Assembly: GCA_029959865.1 (NCBI GenBank)
Contig: JASCPE010000007.1
Location: 1-64,000 of the forward strand
Length of the DNA: 64,000 nucleotides
DNA from: Microbacteriaceae bacterium PS02070
Lineage (GTDB): Bacteria; Actinomycetota; Actinomycetes; Actinomycetales; Microbacteriaceae
Direction: 5' to 3'
Part shown: piece by piece, positions 44,383-54,500 of the stretch
Layout of the letters: each line of letters opens with the position of its first letter
Numbering within the stretch: position 1 is the stretch's first letter
Translations under genes and position numbers: made by a program
The notes under the pieces: generated by a model
Databases searched by the model: none
What the model saw: only the letters and a program-made list of their open reading frames with translations
Told to the model about the DNA's origin: nothing

Positions 44383-45203
44383 TGCCCGCAGCCGAGACCC
44401 GCTTCGCGCCCACCCTGCGGGAGGTCATGCTCCGCCCGTGGTGGATCGGGATGCTGTTCGTCGCGCTCGCGGTCGCGGGCGTGTTCGCGTGGCTCGGACA
44501 ATGGCAGCTCTCCTCGGCGATCGACACGTCACCGACACCGGTGGGCGCAACCGAGGAGGTGCGCCCGATTGACGAGGTCCTGGCGCCGGGTGATCTCCTT
44601 GCTGAGCCCATGGTCGGTCAGCGCGTGAGCCTGGAGGGCGAGTGGATCGGAGACCTTCTCATCGTGTCCTCCCGCGTCAACGGAGGCGTTGAGGGGTACT
44701 GGATCACGGCGCAGGTGCGCGTGGACGGTGCCGCGCTCGCCGTCGCCCTGGCATGGGCGCCGACCCGAGACGCGGCGGAGGCCGCGATCGCGGACCTGTC
44801 GACGCGCTCCGGACCCATCGACCTTGTCGGCCGGCTCGTCTCTGACGAGGGGCGGCAACCCCCGGGACCCGGGGAGTCAGTTGAGGAGATGACGCGCATG
44901 TCTCCCGTCATGCTGCTGGGCCAATGGCAGGACGTGCCGCAGGAGATGTACCGCGCGTACCTCGTCGCCGACCCGATCCCGGATCTGCCCGCCGGCGTCG
45001 ACGCCATCGATTCGCCGCCGCCCCACGAGCTGTCCAGCGTCAACTGGCTCAACATCTTTTACGCCATCGAGTGGGTCGTGTTCGCGGCGTTCGCTTTCTA
45101 TATGTGGTACCGACTCGCGCGAGACGCGTGGGAGCGCGAAGGCGAGGAGTTCGCCGAGCGGGCGGCCGTCGACGGCGGCGAGACTCAGGTGCACGGCGAC
45201 TAG
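44382..45203 (+). CDS. SURF1-family membrane protein
   Basis: A 273-residue protein of the SURF1/Shy1 family: an N-terminal membrane helix (PWWIGMLFVALAVAGVFAWL) followed by GQWQLSSAI (family WxLxR-type motif), an extracytoplasmic beta domain, and a C-terminal helix (NWLNIFYAIEWVVFAAFAFY). SURF1 proteins assist cytochrome c oxidase assembly in bacteria and mitochondria. The start shares one base with the stop of the preceding gene. No oxidase genes are nearby, so the role is inferred from the family. Confidence 0.85.
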   Translation: MPAAETRFAPTLREVMLRPWWIGMLFVALAVAGVFAWLGQWQLSSAIDTSPTPVGATEEVRPIDEVLAPGDLLAEPMVGQRVSLEGEWIGDLLIVSSRVNGGVEGYWITAQVRVDGAALAVALAWAPTRDAAEAAIADLSTRSGPIDLVGRLVSDEGRQPPGPGESVEEMTRMSPVMLLGQWQDVPQEMYRAYLVADPIPDLPAGVDAIDSPPPHELSSVNWLNIFYAIEWVVFAAFAFYMWYRLARDAWEREGEEFAERAAVDGGETQVHGD

Positions 45204-45206
45204 ACT
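45201..45206 (+). promoter_or_regulatory. -10 element overlapping the SURF1 stop codon
   Basis: TAGACT begins with the TAG stop codon of the SURF1 gene and ends 6 bases before the ATG of the next gene at 45213, so that gene is probably leaderless. Confidence 0.45.
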
Positions 45207-45212
45207 GGAGCC

Positions 45213-45731
45213 ATGCCCGTCGTCCCCAAGCTCGCCACCTTCCCGGCGATCCGGACCGCGCTTCGCTTCTACCAGGTCGCCTCGATCATCACGGGCGTGG
45301 GCCTGCTGCTGCTGGTCGCCGAGATGGTCCTGAAGTACACCCCACTCCACGTCGAGCTCTTCGCCGGCGGCAGCGGGGGCGCGCTCTGGTTCGCGACCGC
45401 CATCCCGGGCGCAGACTGCCAGTGGTACTCGCTCTTCATTCCCGGTCTCAGCGACTGCGAAATGACGTCGACGGGCGACGGCTTCAATATCTCGCTGTTC
45501 ATCCTGATCGCGCACGGCTGGTTCTACGTCGTCTACCTCTTCGCCTGCTTCCGGCTGTGGAGTCTCATGCGGTGGCGGTTCCCCCGCTTCCTCATGCTCG
45601 CGCTGGGAGGTGTCGTGCCGCTGCTGTCGTTCTTCATGGAGGCGCGCGTGACGCGTGACGTGAAGACGTACCTCGCCGAGCGCGAAGCATCCGAAGGCAT
45701 CGCCACCCCCGTCACGGAAGGAACCCGGTGA
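45213..45731 (+). CDS. DUF3817-domain membrane protein
   Basis: A 172-residue protein with an N-terminal helix ([20 protein letters not shown]), a central helix around [20 protein letters not shown] and a third, [20 protein letters not shown], typical of DUF3817 (integral membrane domain). The HGW...VYL core is the family mark. Two cysteines flank an extracytoplasmic loop. Function unknown; it sits between SURF1 and guaA in many actinobacteria. It overlaps guaA by 4 bases. Confidence 0.82.
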   Translation: MPVVPKLATFPAIRTALRFYQVASIITGVGLLLLVAEMVLKYTPLHVELFAGGSGGALWFATAIPGADCQWYSLFIPGLSDCEMTSTGDGFNISLFILIAHGWFYVVYLFACFRLWSLMRWRFPRFLMLALGGVVPLLSFFMEARVTRDVKTYLAEREASEGIATPVTEGTR

Positions 45732-47317
45732 CCGATCAGTCCACCCAGGCCGATACCGTTCAGCGTCCCGTCCTCGTTGTGGACTTCGGTGCGCAGTACG
45801 CGCAACTGATCGCGCGGCGCGTGCGTGAAGCCGGTGTCTACAGCGAGATCATCCCGCATACCGCGACGGCTGCGGAGGTGAGCGAGCGTGAACCGGTCGC
45901 GATCATTCTTTCCGGAGGACCATCGTCCGTGTACGAGCCGGGTGCTCCCTCACTCGACCCCGGTATTTTGCAACTCGGTATCCCCACGTTGGGTATTTGC
46001 TACGGCTTCCAGGTGATGGCACAGCAACTCGGTGGTGAGGTCGCGAACACCGGCCTGCGCGAGTACGGCGCCACCCAGGCCTCGATCGGCGACGGCGGGG
46101 TGCTTCTGGGCGATCAGCCGGACGAGCAGAACGTCTGGATGAGTCACGGCGACCAGGTCTCGCGAGCGCCCGAGGGCTTCGACGTCCTCGCCTCGACGGC
46201 CGCAACCAAGGTGGCCGCGTTCGGCAACGATGAGAAGGTGTTCTACGGCGTGCAGTGGCACCCGGAGGTCAAGCACTCCGACTACGGTCAGCGCGTGCTG
46301 GAGAACTTCCTGCACCGCGCGGCAGGCCTGCCGGCGGACTGGAACAGCGGCAACGTCATCGCCGAGCAGGTCGAGAAGATCCGTGCACAGGTGGGCTCGG
46401 GTCGGGTGCTCTCTGCGCTCTCCGGTGGTGTCGACTCCGCTGTCTCCACGGCGCTCGTGCACGAAGCGGTGGGCGACCAGCTCGTCGCGGTCTTCGTCGA
46501 CCACGGGCTGTTGCGCAAGGGCGAGCGCGAACAGGTGGAACAGGACTACGTCGCGTCGACCGGGGTTCGCCTCATCACGGTCGATGCTCGGGAGACATTC
46601 CTGACGGCACTGGCCGCCGTGAGCGACCCCGAGCAGAAGCGCAAGATCATCGGTCGCGAGTTTATTCGCGCGTTCGAGAAGGTGCAGGCCGACCTCATCG
46701 CAGAGGCCGCCGCCGAAGGTGAGCCGATCCGCTTCCTCGTCCAGGGGACCCTGTACCCCGACGTGGTCGAATCCGGCGGTGGCAGCGGGACGGCGAACAT
46801 CAAGAGCCATCACAACGTTGGTGGACTTCCCGAGGATCTGCAGTTCGAACTCGTGGAGCCTCTGCGCACCCTCTTCAAGGATGAGGTGCGTGCGATCGGA
46901 CGCGAGCTGGGTCTCCCGGACGCGATCGTCGGACGTCAGCCGTTTCCGGGCCCCGGCCTCGGAATCCGGATCGTGGGTGAGGTCACCGCTGACCGACTCG
47001 AAGTTCTGCGTGAGGCCGACGCCATCGCGCGGGAGGAGCTGACCCGCGCTGGGCTCGACAACGAGATCTGGCAGTGCCCGGTCGTTCTGCTCGCCGACGT
47101 CCGCTCGGTCGGTGTCCAGGGGGACGGTCGCACCTACGGGCACCCCATCGTGCTGCGCCCGGTCTCCAGCGAGGACGCGATGACGGCCGACTGGACCCGA
47201 CTTCCCTACGACGTGCTCGCACGCATCTCGAACCGGATCACGAACGAAGTGCGCGAGGTAAACCGCGTCGTGCTCGACGTCACGAGCAAGCCCCCTGGGA
47301 CGATCGAGTGGGAATGA
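45728..47317 (+). CDS. guaA: GMP synthase (glutamine-hydrolysing)
   Basis: Converts XMP to GMP with ATP and glutamine. The 529-residue protein has a class I glutamine amidotransferase domain (LGICYGFQ nucleophile Cys, [11 protein letters not shown]is/Glu), the ATP pyrophosphatase P-loop [13 protein letters not shown], and the C-terminal dimerisation domain ending [16 protein letters not shown] start 45728 overlaps the DUF3817 gene. With guaB it forms the guanine nucleotide block. Confidence 0.96.
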   Translation: MTDQSTQADTVQRPVLVVDFGAQYAQLIARRVREAGVYSEIIPHTATAAEVSEREPVAIILSGGPSSVYEPGAPSLDPGILQLGIPTLGICYGFQVMAQQLGGEVANTGLREYGATQASIGDGGVLLGDQPDEQNVWMSHGDQVSRAPEGFDVLASTAATKVAAFGNDEKVFYGVQWHPEVKHSDYGQRVLENFLHRAAGLPADWNSGNVIAEQVEKIRAQVGSGRVLSALSGGVDSAVSTALVHEAVGDQLVAVFVDHGLLRKGEREQVEQDYVASTGVRLITVDARETFLTALAAVSDPEQKRKIIGREFIRAFEKVQADLIAEAAAEGEPIRFLVQGTLYPDVVESGGGSGTANIKSHHNVGGLPEDLQFELVEPLRTLFKDEVRAIGRELGLPDAIVGRQPFPGPGLGIRIVGEVTADRLEVLREADAIAREELTRAGLDNEIWQCPVVLLADVRSVGVQGDGRTYGHPIVLRPVSSEDAMTADWTRLPYDVLARISNRITNEVREVNRVVLDVTSKPPGTIEWE

Positions 47318-47327
47318 TCCCACTCAT

Positions 47328-47367
47328 GAAAGAACCCCCGCCGAGTCGATTCAGCGGGGGTTCTTTC
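47328..47367. terminator. bidirectional terminator between guaA and the Bax-inhibitor-like gene
   Basis: A perfect 14-bp stem, GAAAGAACCCCCGC (47328-47341) with 47354-47367, is flanked by A and T runs on the two sides, so it can end transcription from both convergent genes. Confidence 0.88.
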
Positions 47368-47380
47368 GTTGCGCGTGGCG

Positions 47381-48274
47381 TCAGTTGTTGCTGCGCAGGA
47401 TCGCAATCATGCGCAGGATCTCTACGTACAGCCAGACGACGGTCACCATGATGCCAAAGCCACCGAGCCAGCCGGTCTCACGCGGAGCGCCGTTGCGGGC
47501 ACCCTGCTGGATCGAGTCGAAGTCCTGCACGAGGCTGTACGCGGCGAGGAAGACGACAAGGATGCCGAGGATCACACCGAGCGGAATGCCGGCGATGACG
47601 ACACCGCTCCGCAGGCCGAAGGCATCGTCGGTGACGCCGGTCCACATGAGGACGACGTTGAGCAGGCTGAAGACGAGGTAGCCGAGCATCGCGATCAGGA
47701 AGATCTTGTTCGCTCGCGCGGTGACGCGCACCTTGCCGCTGGCGAAGAGTGCGAGGGTCACGGCGATGACGGCGACCGTCGCGAGTGTCGCCTGGAGGAC
47801 GATGCCGGGCCACAGCATCTCGAAGTAGGCCGAGATGCCACCGATGAACAGACCCTCGAAGGCGGCGTAGGCGAAGATCAGCGCGGGACGGATCTTCTTG
47901 CGTGACGTGAAGATGACCACCATCGCGAGCACGAAGCCGCCGAGCGCGCCGATGATCCAAGGCATCATCGTCGGCGCCGGGTTGGCTGCCGTGACGGGGG
48001 CCATGGTCCAGACCCAGCCGACGACCGCGGTCACCACGAGCACGGCGAAGAGGCCCAGCGTCTTGACGACGGTGTCCTCAACCGTCATGCGGCCGGTGTC
48101 AACCGACCCGGCAGGCGGGGCGGCGTACATGCCCTCCAGCTGCGCGTCTGCGGCCACATTCACGGCGCCGTGAGACGCCGACGTTGCCGCTTGCGCGCCG
48201 GCGGGTGGGGGCGTCAGCCCTGGGCGCTTCTCCTGGAAGGCCGGGCTATTGAAGACGAAGTTGGACGAAGACAT
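47381..48274 (-). CDS. Bax inhibitor-1/YccA-family membrane protein
   Basis: The 297-residue protein has a cytoplasmic N-terminal region of about 65 residues, Ala/Pro-rich, then seven membrane helices with the BI-1-like features AYAAFEGLFIGGISAYFEML and SLVQDFDSIQQGARNGAP near the C-terminus. Bacterial members are putative calcium-leak or FtsH-interacting proteins; function here is unknown. Its end shares a bidirectional terminator with guaA. ATG 48274. Confidence 0.85.
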   Translation of the reverse strand: MSSSNFVFNSPAFQEKRPGLTPPPAGAQAATSASHGAVNVAADAQLEGMYAAPPAGSVDTGRMTVEDTVVKTLGLFAVLVVTAVVGWVWTMAPVTAANPAPTMMPWIIGALGGFVLAMVVIFTSRKKIRPALIFAYAAFEGLFIGGISAYFEMLWPGIVLQATLATVAVIAVTLALFASGKVRVTARANKIFLIAMLGYLVFSLLNVVLMWTGVTDDAFGLRSGVVIAGIPLGVILGILVVFLAAYSLVQDFDSIQQGARNGAPRETGWLGGFGIMVTVVWLYVEILRMIAILRSNN

Positions 48275-48489
48275 GTGTCGTTCACACTCCAGAGTTGCGG
48301 GAGCAGCAGGTGCTGCGTCTTTCTAGGGTATCGGACCGGTGCGTCGGGCCGCGTGTTTTCGCTGAGAGACGCCTATGAACGGCGCGCAGGTTCCGTGCCG
48401 TGCGCGAGCGGGAACACGCCGTTCGAGACCTGTGGATAACTCGTCTGGTGGCGGGGTTCAGTGTCGGAGGTCCCTGCAAGGATCGGGTT

Positions 48490-49884
48490 ATGAAAGCGAT
48501 CCCGCATCACGACGGAGCCTCGGCGTTCGAGCGCTTCGCGGTTGTGGAGGGGATCGCGAGAACGCGTCGACGGATGGCGGTGTTGGAGGCGACGCAGACG
48601 GAGTTGTTGGCGTTGGCGTCGAGTCTCGCGACCAGTGGTGTGGAGGCTGGTGAGGGTGCGTCGGCGGTGCGTGCGATCGCTGCGGATATTGGTGCGGCGA
48701 CGAAGCAGTCCGACCGGACGGTGGAGCGGAGTATGGGGCGTGCGGAGCTTCTGACGACCCTGTTCCCCGAGACGGTGGATGCGTTGATGGGTGGGCAGAT
48801 CGACAATGCGCATGTCTCCGTGATTCTGGAGTGTGGTGGCCACATCGCCGATGCGGAGGCTAGGGCGCGGTATGAGGAGCGGGTGATTGACGTCGCGGTT
48901 CGGGAGTCGCCGGGCCGGTTGCGGTCTTTCGCGAAGCGTGAAGCCGAGAGGGCGATGCCGCGGACGCTTGAGGAGCGGCATGCCGAAGCCGCGACACGTC
49001 GGGGTGTGTTCGTCCGTGACGTGGAGGATGCGATGAGCGAGCTCGTCGCGATTCTGCCCTCGACCCTCGCTCACGGGATCCATGACCGGCTCTCCTCCAT
49101 GGCTTTCGCGGTGAAGAACGCGGACGGGGCAAGGCGCGCGGACGGGGCCGGAGTGAAAGACGCGGCCGGCGTGAGGGACGCGGTCGGGGTGGAAGGCGCG
49201 AGTGGGGTGGACGGCGCGAAGGCGAACGTGGGGGAGACCCGGTCGGTCGATAACCTCCGTGCGGATCTGTTGGCGGAGATGGTGTTGACGGCGGTGCCTG
49301 AGTCCGATGGTGCGGCTGATCTTCTGGCGCATATCCGTGCGGAGGTGCTTGTGACGGTTCCTGTGCTCGCGTTGGCCGGCCGTGGGCCGATGCTGTCGAC
49401 TCTGGACGGTGTGCAACCGGTCGATGCTGTGACGGCGCGGCGGCTCGTGGGGGACGTTCCCGGGTTGGATCGGGTGTTGACGCATCCTGTTACTGGTGCG
49501 GTGTTGGCGGTGGATCGTTACCGTCCGAGCGCTGAGTTGCGCCGCTATCTTCGCGCGGTGGATGTGCGGTGCCGGTTCCCCGGCTGCAACCTCGTCGCCC
49601 GTAAGTGCGATATCGATCACGTCGAAGACGCAGCACTCGGTGGAGTCACGAGTGTGGAGAATCTGTCGCACGCGTGTCGACGGCATCACATGCTTAAACA
49701 CCATTCCCGGTGGAAGCTCCACAAGGATCCTGACGGGACCGTGGTCTGGACCAGCCCCACACAGGTGAAGTACCCCGACCGCCGCCCACCAGGCGTCCAC
49801 TTCACGATCGACGATCCCGACCTCGCAGCCGCGCGAAACCCCGCCGGCTCTGACCGGGGGAAACGAGATCCCGCCCCCTTCTAA
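48490..49884 (+). CDS. DUF222-containing HNH endonuclease
   Basis: A 464-residue protein with an N-terminal DUF222 region (residues about 10-200, helical) and a C-terminal HNH nuclease domain at about 358-405, RCRFPGCNL (zinc Cys pair), IDHVEDAALGG and LSHACRRHHMLKH. A linker at about 211-243 contains degenerate hexapeptide repeats (AAGVRD, AVGVEG, ASGVDG). ATG 48490 was chosen on family start; an upstream in-frame GTG-type start is possible. Such proteins occur in many copies in actinobacteria and may be mobile. Codon use changes between its middle and C-terminal parts. Confidence 0.85.
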   Translation: MKAIPHHDGASAFERFAVVEGIARTRRRMAVLEATQTELLALASSLATSGVEAGEGASAVRAIAADIGAATKQSDRTVERSMGRAELLTTLFPETVDALMGGQIDNAHVSVILECGGHIADAEARARYEERVIDVAVRESPGRLRSFAKREAERAMPRTLEERHAEAATRRGVFVRDVEDAMSELVAILPSTLAHGIHDRLSSMAFAVKNADGARRADGAGVKDAAGVRDAVGVEGASGVDGAKANVGETRSVDNLRADLLAEMVLTAVPESDGAADLLAHIRAEVLVTVPVLALAGRGPMLSTLDGVQPVDAVTARRLVGDVPGLDRVLTHPVTGAVLAVDRYRPSAELRRYLRAVDVRCRFPGCNLVARKCDIDHVEDAALGGVTSVENLSHACRRHHMLKHHSRWKLHKDPDGTVVWTSPTQVKYPDRRPPGVHFTIDDPDLAAARNPAGSDRGKRDPAPF

Positions 49885-49963
49885 CCGGGGGAGAAGTGCC
49901 CGCTCCAGGGGGACGCGTCCCGCCCCGAGAGACCCCGCCCCCTTCTAAACCGGGGGAGAAGTG
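49870..49963. repeat. two direct repeats of a C-rich/G-rich motif
   Basis: A near-identical 29/30-base unit, with CCCGCCCCCTTCTAA and GGGGGAGAAGTG parts, occurs at 49870-49898 (inside the 3' end of the endonuclease gene) and 49934-49963. Each unit can fold either CCCCC/GGGGG or CTTCT/AGAAG. It may be a leftover of duplication at the gene's end or a terminator. Confidence 0.6.
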
Positions 49964-49971
49964 TGCCCGGG

Positions 49972-49977
49972 TAGCCT
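49972..49977 (+). promoter_or_regulatory. -10 element, leaderless phosphodiesterase gene
   Basis: TAGCCT ends 6 bases before the ATG at 49984. Confidence 0.45.
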
Positions 49978-49983
49978 GGACCC

Positions 49984-51000
49984 ATGCCCGCGGCCCCGCT
50001 GTTGATCGGCCACCGTGGCGCGCCCGGCTACCGTCCCGAGCATTCCGCTGCCTCCTACGAATTGGCATTCACCCAGGGAGTCGACCTCGTGGAACCCGAC
50101 GTCGTCTTCACGCGCGACCGGGTGCCCGTCGTGCGGCATGAGAACGAGATTGGGTCGACCACCGATGTGGCGAGCCGCCCTGAGTTTGCCGACCGTCGTA
50201 CGACCAAACGTGTGGACGGGGTCTCTTACGAGGGATGGTTCACAGAGGACTTCACCTGGGAGGAGCTCGCGACGCTGGGCACGCGGGAGCGTCTGCCGCA
50301 CCTGCGTCCGCGCAGTGCCGCGCACGACGGTGAACAGCCCGTACTCCGATTGCTCGATGTCCTTCGCCTTGCCGCGGATGCGTCCCGCGCCGAGGGTCGC
50401 GAGATCGGGGTCGTGGTGGAGATCAAGCACGCGACGTACTTCCAAAGCCTGGGCGTCGACGTCGTCGGCACCATTGACGAGGAGCTACGCGCTGCCGGGT
50501 GGGCCGAGACGGGGCTGCCCCTCGTCTTCGAGTCGTTCGAACTCGCCGTCTTGCGCACGCTCCGCGAACGGGAGATCCCGGGGCGTCGTGTCTTCCTCGC
50601 ACGGGGCATGGCGAAGCCGTTCGACCTCGTGGCCGCCCACGGGCGGGCGGCGCCGTCCTACACGGCGCTGCTGAAGCCGGCCGGTCTGGACGATCTGGCC
50701 CAGATCGTGGACGGCATCAGCCTCGACAAGCGGTTGATCCTGCAGCCCACTCCTGTGGGCCGGGCACGGATGTCGCCGACGGTCGATGCTGCGCACGAGC
50801 GAGGTCTCGACGTCTTCACGTGGACATGCCGTCCGGAGAATGCGTTTCTCATCGGAGAGTTCCGGCGGGGCGGAGGCAAGGCGGCGTTCGGTGACTATGA
50901 GGCGGAGTGGCGCCTTCTCGCGCGGGCCGGGGTGGACGGGGTCTTCGTCGACCACCCCGATCTCGGTATCGAGGTCTTCCGAGGAGGAACGGATGAGTGA
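49984..51000 (+). CDS. glycerophosphodiester phosphodiesterase
   Basis: The 338-residue protein has the GDPD TIM-barrel motifs LIGHRGAPGYRPEHSAASYE (catalytic His/Arg, Glu) and VEPDVVFTRDRVPVVRHENE (Glu, Asp), then VEIKHATYF and the C-terminal DGVFVDHPD. It hydrolyses glycerophosphodiesters to glycerol 3-phosphate. It has no signal peptide, so it acts in the cytoplasm, or is exported by another route. It overlaps the NUDIX gene by 8 bases. Confidence 0.9.
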   Translation: MPAAPLLIGHRGAPGYRPEHSAASYELAFTQGVDLVEPDVVFTRDRVPVVRHENEIGSTTDVASRPEFADRRTTKRVDGVSYEGWFTEDFTWEELATLGTRERLPHLRPRSAAHDGEQPVLRLLDVLRLAADASRAEGREIGVVVEIKHATYFQSLGVDVVGTIDEELRAAGWAETGLPLVFESFELAVLRTLREREIPGRRVFLARGMAKPFDLVAAHGRAAPSYTALLKPAGLDDLAQIVDGISLDKRLILQPTPVGRARMSPTVDAAHERGLDVFTWTCRPENAFLIGEFRRGGGKAAFGDYEAEWRLLARAGVDGVFVDHPDLGIEVFRGGTDE

Positions 51001-51397
51001 GCCGGTAATCCACGTGAGCGCGGTCGTGCTCACTCGCGCTGACGGGTGCATACTGACGGTCCGCAAGCGGGGGACGCAAAGATTCATGCTTCCCGGCGGC
51101 AAGCCGGAAGCGGGTGAGACGCCCGCGCAGACCGCGGCGCGAGAGTGCCACGAGGAGATCGGCCTCGCGCTCGACCCGGACGTGCTGACCTTCCTCGGAG
51201 TGTTTCGCGCCGCAGCCGCGAACGAGTCCGGCCACGTCGTGGAAGGCGTGACCTTCGTGGCGGATTCTCCCGCGTCTGTGCGGCCCGCGCGTGAGATCGC
51301 CGAGGTCCGGTGGCTCGATCCCAGGGGGCCGCTCCCAGCCGACCTCGCACCGATGCTGGAACACCACGTGCTCCCCGCATTGCGACTCGCTCAGTAG
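50993..51397 (+). CDS. NUDIX hydrolase
   Basis: A 134-residue NUDIX protein with the complete box GGKPEAGETPAQTAARECHEEIGL (within residues about 37-59; G...E...RE..EE.G pattern), preceded by IHVSAVVLTRADGCILTVRK. It probably hydrolyses a nucleoside diphosphate derivative; the substrate is not predictable. ATG 50993 follows GAGGAGG and overlaps the preceding gene's stop. Confidence 0.88.
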   Translation: MSEPVIHVSAVVLTRADGCILTVRKRGTQRFMLPGGKPEAGETPAQTAARECHEEIGLALDPDVLTFLGVFRAAAANESGHVVEGVTFVADSPASVRPAREIAEVRWLDPRGPLPADLAPMLEHHVLPALRLAQ

Positions 51398-51442
51398 GCC
51401 CCGCGGCCCCTGATCGGACAGGGGATCCCACCGCCGACCGAA

Positions 51443-51460
51443 AATGAGAGTCTTCTCATT
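51443..51460. promoter_or_regulatory. operator-like palindrome upstream of the S8 protease
   Basis: AATGAGA (51443-51449) and TCTCATT (51454-51460) are perfect inverted arms with a 4-base gap, extended by CCG/CGG. It lies upstream of a possible TTTAGA -10 (51476-51481). It may be a repressor site; the pattern has some similarity to Zur-type GAAAATGA half-sites but spacing does not fit. Confidence 0.35.
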
Positions 51461-51511
51461 CGGGTACGTGTCCTCTTTAGATCCTGTGAAACCACTCATA
51501 GCCTCCTGGGA

Positions 51512-51532
51512 GGCCCCTCACCCCTTGGGGCC
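51512..51532 (+). terminator. terminator-like hairpin in the S8 protease leader
   Basis: GGCCCC (51512-51517) pairs with GGGGCC (51527-51532) and is followed by ATTTTT. It lies only 27 bases before the protease start, too close for a promoter to fit after it, so it may be an attenuator in the leader rather than only the end of the upstream operon. Confidence 0.5.
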
Positions 51533-51558
51533 ATTTTTGGCTGAAAGGTGGATTCCCT

Positions 51559-54500
51559 TTGCACCGTCGAATACTGGCAACGGTGGGCGTTATCGCGCTC
51601 GTCCTGCCCGCAACTGCCGTCACCGCGGCCGCGGCGAACACAACCGACGCTGACGCGGCGTCGCTGTTCGACCGCTCCGCGTCCAGTGGACAGATCGACA
51701 GCTCCTTCGAGGTCGCCGCGCTCAGCGACGACACTCGGGTGAATGTCGTCATCGAGATGGAAGGCGACCCGGTCGCCGTCGTCGAAGCCGAGAAGGGCTC
51801 CGAACTCAGCGCCAAGGAGAAGTCGTCGGTCGTCGACGAGCTCCAAGCCGCGCAGGAATCCATCGAGGGCGGCATCGTCGACGCGGGCGGAGAAGTGCAC
51901 ACTCTGATGCAGTCCGCGTACAACGGCATCAAGGCGAACCTGCCCGCGGGTGAGCTGGAGACCGTTGCGGAACTCCCCGGCGTTGTGAAGATCCACGCGG
52001 TGGAAACCCACACGATCGACAACTCCACCTCCGTGCCCTACCTCGGCGTGCCCGAGGAGTGGGAGGCCACGGGTTACACCGGCGAGAACATCAAGGTCGC
52101 CATCATCGACACGGGAATCGACTACACCCACGCCACGTTCGGCGGACCCGGCACCGTCGAGGCATATGAAGAGGCGTTCGCTTCGTCGACCGAGGCAGCC
52201 AACCCGGCCTGGTACGGCCCCGACGCCCCGCGCGTCAAGGGCGGCATCGACCTCGTCGGTGACGACTACGACGCGCAGTCCCCGGAGACCTCCACGCCCG
52301 AGCCCGACGACAACCCGCTGGACTGCCAGGGCCACGGCTCGCACGTCGCGGGTACCGCGGCCGGAAGCGGTGTCACGGCAGACGGTGCGACCTATGAGGG
52401 TCCGTACGACTCCAACACCCCCGCCGAGTCGTTCCTGGTCGGCCCCGGAACCGCTCCGCAGGCAGACCTCTACGCTGTCCGCGTCTTCGGCTGCGATGGA
52501 TCCACTGACGTTACCGTCGAGGCCATCGACTGGGCCGTCGAAAACGACATGGACGTCATCAACATGTCGCTCGGTTCGACCTACGGCACGGCCGATGACC
52601 CGTCCGCGGTCGCGTCGACCAACGCCGTCGGAGCTGGCGTCGTCGTCATCACCTCGGCCGGCAACTCGGGCCACAACCCGTACCTGACCGGCGCTCCCGG
52701 AGCGGGAGACGGCGTCATCGCCGTCGCTGCGACCGACGGCACGGAGTCCTTCCCCGGCGCGATCGTGACGGTCGACGGTGTGGACATCGAGGCCATCAAC
52801 GCCAACGGTGCGGACTTGTCCGGCCTGGGCGACCTCGAGGTCGTCCGCGTGACCGATGACCCGGCCACCTCCGAGAACGAGGCGCTCGGCTGCTCCGCGG
52901 CTGCGTTCACCCAGGCGGGTGTCACCGAGGGTGGCAACCAGCTCGCGGTGGTCGATCGTGGAACGTGTGCCCGCGTCGCCAAGGCAGTGTTCGGTCAGCA
53001 GGCCGGCGCAGCCGTCGTGCTCCAGATCAACAACGCCGACACGCTGCCGCCGTACGAGGGCATCATCACCGAGAACCCCGACGACGGCACTCCGTACGAC
53101 GTGACCATCCCGCTCCTGGGCGTTCGCCTCAGCGACGGGGCGGCCTTCGCCACCGGCGACACCGCCACGGTCGAGGCTACCGAGATCGCCAACCCTGGGT
53201 TCAGCGGCTTCGGCAGCTTCACCTCCGGCGGCCCGCGCAGCGGCGACAGCGGCATCAGCCCGAACATCTCGGCGCCCGGTGTCTCCATCGCATCGGCCGC
53301 GGTCGGCACGGGTGACCAGGCGGCATTCCTCTCGGGGACGTCGATGGCCGCTCCGCACGTTGCGGGAATCGCGGCGCTCGCCGTCGAGGCTCACCCCGGC
53401 TGGACTCCGCAGGACATCCACGCGGCCCTGGTCAACACGGCCAACCCTGAGGACATCGCCGGCTATGAGTCGCGCGTCGGGGGAACCGGCCTCGTGGACA
53501 CGAAGCAGGCGCTCGCGACACAGGTGACCGTCACCGGCGACCCGTTCGAGACGACGGATGGCTGGCTGCGTGAGGCCGGACTCAGCTTCGGCTTCCAGGA
53601 GTCGTCGCTGCTGTACGGCGGCATCAAGACCGTCAAGGTCGAGAACCACGGATCCAAGGCGGTCACGTACAAGGTGTCCACGGTCGCTTCGGAAGAGTCG
53701 CTGAAGGCGAAGGTCTCCACGAGCACCAAGTCCGTCACGGTGCGCCCCGGCAAGTCGGCGACGTTCGTCGTGACGGCAAGTGCCTCGCCCCGGGACGTGC
53801 CGAGCTCGCTCGCGGGTGATGACCAGTGGTCGTTCTACGAGATCTCCGGTGATGTTGTCCTGACTGCGAAGGACTCGACGTTGCGCGTGCCGTACCTGCT
53901 CGTTCCGCGATCGAACAGCACGGTCTCCACGTCGGTGCTCGGCTCGCTCTTCAGCAAGAAGACCAAGCTCACCGACACGTCCAAGGACGTTCGCCTGTAC
54001 AACACCTTCGGCGCGCTGGACGCGACCGCGGATGTGTTCACGTGGGGTCTCAGCGACCCCAAGGACGCCACGAGCGACGTTCCGGACGACGGGTACGACG
54101 TCCGCGCGGCGGGAGTCCAGTCCTACAACACGGAGGACGGCGACCTGCTGGTCTTCGCGATCAACACGCACAAGCGGTTCTCCAACGCGGCGTCGAACGA
54201 GTACCAGGTACTCATCGACTCTGACCGCGACGGGGAGACCGACTGGATCGCGTTCTCGTACGACTCCGGAGCCGTTCGTGCCGGGTCTGCGGATGGCCTG
54301 GCGGAGGTGTTCCTCCAGAACGCCGAAACTGGTGCACTGTACGCGGCCGGCTTCCTCTCCCAGGCGCCGACCGACAGCAGCACGGTCCTGTTGCCGCTGT
54401 ACGCCGACTCGGTCGCGGTGGACGGAGCGTTCGACTACACCGTGGCGACCCAGGGTCGCGCGGGTGGAGTCGACACGGTCGATGCCGTCGCGACGTACGA

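Noticed and set aside
51496..54171. Very long open frame on the minus strand opposite the S8 protease gene (about 890 codons)
   Set aside because: Typical of high-GC sequence: it is the antisense of a gene with strongly biased codon use, has an Arg/Gly/Asp-rich composition and no known domain.
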